Positions 5,209-5,917 of a DNA stretch of 5,917 bases are shown piece by piece. The notes beneath the pieces were generated by a model. That model was given only the letters and a program-made list of their open reading frames with translations, was not told where the DNA came from and searched no databases. Both the position numbers and the translations under genes were made by a program. How positions within the stretch are numbered: position 1 is the first letter of the stretch; each line of letters opens with the position of its first letter. The stretch lies in the NCBI GenBank assembly GCA_003152795.1, contig PMBA01000323.1:1-5917 (forward strand), written 5' to 3'. Source of the stretch: Acidobacteriaceae bacterium (GTDB lineage Bacteria; Acidobacteriota; Terriglobia; Terriglobales; Acidobacteriaceae).

Positions 5209-5917
5209 ACCTGTTCGGCATGCTGGAACTGAGTGGCTCGGCGCTGGGGGCGGAGCGGCAGCGCGCGGAGGTAGTGGCGAGCAACATGGCCAACGTCCAA
5301 ACCACGCGCACCCCGCAGGGCGGTCCTTATCGACGCCAGCTGGTGGTATTTCAATCGCAGCGCGTCCCCCGATTCTCGCTGGCTCTAGCCGGAATCGAGC
5401 GCGGCGGCGCTTCGGCGGTGCGCGTGGCCGCCGTGGTCTCCGATCAGCGGCCGCCGGTGATGCGCTTCGAGCCGGGACACCCGGACGCGAACCCGCAAGG
5501 CTATGTGGCTTACTTGCGCATCGTGTTCGACGTCAGCCTGGTTTCCGCCGAGCATCTCACTTTCTTCGAGTTTCTGGAGCGCATCTCGGAAAAAGCCTAC
5601 CTCGCGTCCTGCGATCTCGCGCCGATTGGCGCCACGGCTGTGCTCCAGCTCGATTTCGCCATTGCCTTTCCCATCATCGACGTCATGCTCGGCGGTGAAG
5701 GCAAGAGCAGCGAAATCACCCGGGACCTGACCGAGATCGAAGAACAGGTTCTCGAAGGCGTCGTCCGCATCATGTGCCGCGAGCTGCAAACCGCCTGGCA
5801 GGCGATTGCCCTCGAATTCAGTTTCGGCGCGCGCCAGCATATCCTGCAAACCCAGCGCCTGATGCCCCCTGAAGAAAAAAATCTTTGCCTCAGCTTCGAA
5901 ATCAAGATGTCGGAGAC
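5205..5917 (+). CDS. flgC: In-frame chimera: FlgC N-terminus joined to FliM middle domain (3' end off window)
   Basis: One open frame of at least 237 codons with no stop before the right edge. Residues 1-103 are FlgC, a proximal-rod protein: N-terminal helix with ERQRAEVVASNMANVQTTRTPQ, then GGPYRRQLVVFQ and the GHPDANPQGYVAY stretch that in FlgC precedes YPNVN and the C-terminal helix. From about residue 103 the sequence is FliM, the C-ring switch protein: YLRIVFDVSLVSAEHLTFFEFL, then IGATAVLQLDFAIAFPIIDV, the FliG-contacting GGxG motif as GGEG (163-166), LTEIEEQVLEGVVR and PPEEKNLCLSFEIKM. The FlgC C-terminal helix is missing, as are the FliM N-terminus with its CheY-binding peptide and first part of the middle domain. 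FlgC polymerises in the periplasm and FliM works in the cytoplasm, so the product is not expected to do either job normally. The FlgC start is sound (GGAGGGAG, ATGA overlap with flgB). The join may be a real deletion fusion or an assembly chimera. Confidence 0.85.
   Translation, partial: MNLFGMLELSGSALGAERQRAEVVASNMANVQTTRTPQGGPYRRQLVVFQSQRVPRFSLALAGIERGGASAVRVAAVVSDQRPPVMRFEPGHPDANPQGYVAYLRIVFDVSLVSAEHLTFFEFLERISEKAYLASCDLAPIGATAVLQLDFAIAFPIIDVMLGGEGKSSEITRDLTEIEEQVLEGVVRIMCRELQTAWQAIALEFSFGARQHILQTQRLMPPEEKNLCLSFEIKMSE
5508..5516 (+). other. FlgC/FliM junction
   Basis: The codons GCT TAC (Ala102-Tyr103) at 5508-5513 belong equally well to FlgC (…GYVAY, normally followed by Pro-Asn) and to FliM (…SAY, normally followed by Leu-Arg-Ile). 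TTG at 5514 is the first codon that fits only FliM. Breakpoint microhomology is therefore likely to be about six bases. There is no insertion-sequence end, long repeat or stop codon at the join. Confidence 0.8.
5514..5917 (+). other. fliM: fliM-derived segment (middle domain, partial at both ends)
   Basis: This part of the chimeric frame encodes about 134 residues of the FliM middle (CheC-like) domain, including the conserved GGxG loop and the LTEIEEQVLE helix. It lacks its own start codon, ribosome-binding site and the N-terminal CheY-P-binding motif. It continues beyond the window, so the FliM C-terminal SpoA domain may or may not follow. Confidence 0.82.

Noticed and set aside
5508..5516. 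Mobile element insertion at the FlgC/FliM join
   Set aside because: No inverted-repeat ends, target-site duplication or transposase sequence are present. The join is direct and in frame.
5189..5698. 169-codon + strand frame overlapping flgC/fliM
   Set aside because: An out-of-frame shadow. The 5205 frame carries clear FlgC and FliM motifs and the strong ribosome-binding site.

Overview
The window is GC-rich, tightly packed and read entirely on the + strand. It looks like the regulatory head of a flagellar gene cluster from a Gram-negative-type bacterium. My best guess is a soil Acidobacteriota, based on protein style and on the layout of two sigma-54 activators, a kinase, then flgB and flgC. 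That placement is inference; the sequence has no rRNA or other phylogenetic marker.

Layout: (1) 3-395 is the 3' part of an unrecognised gene whose frame is still open at the left edge. (2) 396-590 is a non-coding gap. It holds a small hairpin, three TCTAATC direct repeats exactly 11 bp apart, and a pseudo-palindrome next to the following start codon. (3) 591-1799 encodes a sigma-54 activator ATPase with a degenerate, shortened receiver domain and no C-terminal helix-turn-helix. (4) 1800-1991 is a second non-coding gap with several nested inverted repeats and a candidate sigma-54 promoter. (5) 1992-3407 is a soluble PAS histidine kinase (FlrB/FleS type). (6) 3404-4822 is a complete NtrC-type response regulator (FlrC/FleR type). 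(7) 4813-5208 is flgB, a proximal-rod protein. (8) 5205-5917 is an open frame running off the right edge. It starts as FlgC and continues in frame as the middle domain of FliM.

How they fit: by analogy with the Vibrio FlrABC and Pseudomonas FleQSR hierarchies, the first activator would act early with sigma-54. It could switch on the kinase and response regulator, for which there is a plausible -24/-12 element at 1964-1980. The kinase and regulator pair would then drive later flagellar genes. Genes 5 to 8 overlap by 4 to 10 bp, so they are very probably one translationally coupled operon.

The most unusual feature is the FlgC-FliM join near 5508-5516. Rod protein and C-ring switch protein act in different compartments, and the genes normally between them (fliE, fliF, fliG and others) are absent. 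It is either an illegitimate deletion fusion or, at least as likely, a chimeric assembly or amplification product near the window end. The next most interesting items are the activator without a DNA-binding domain, the phased repeat array before it, and the structured leader before the kinase.
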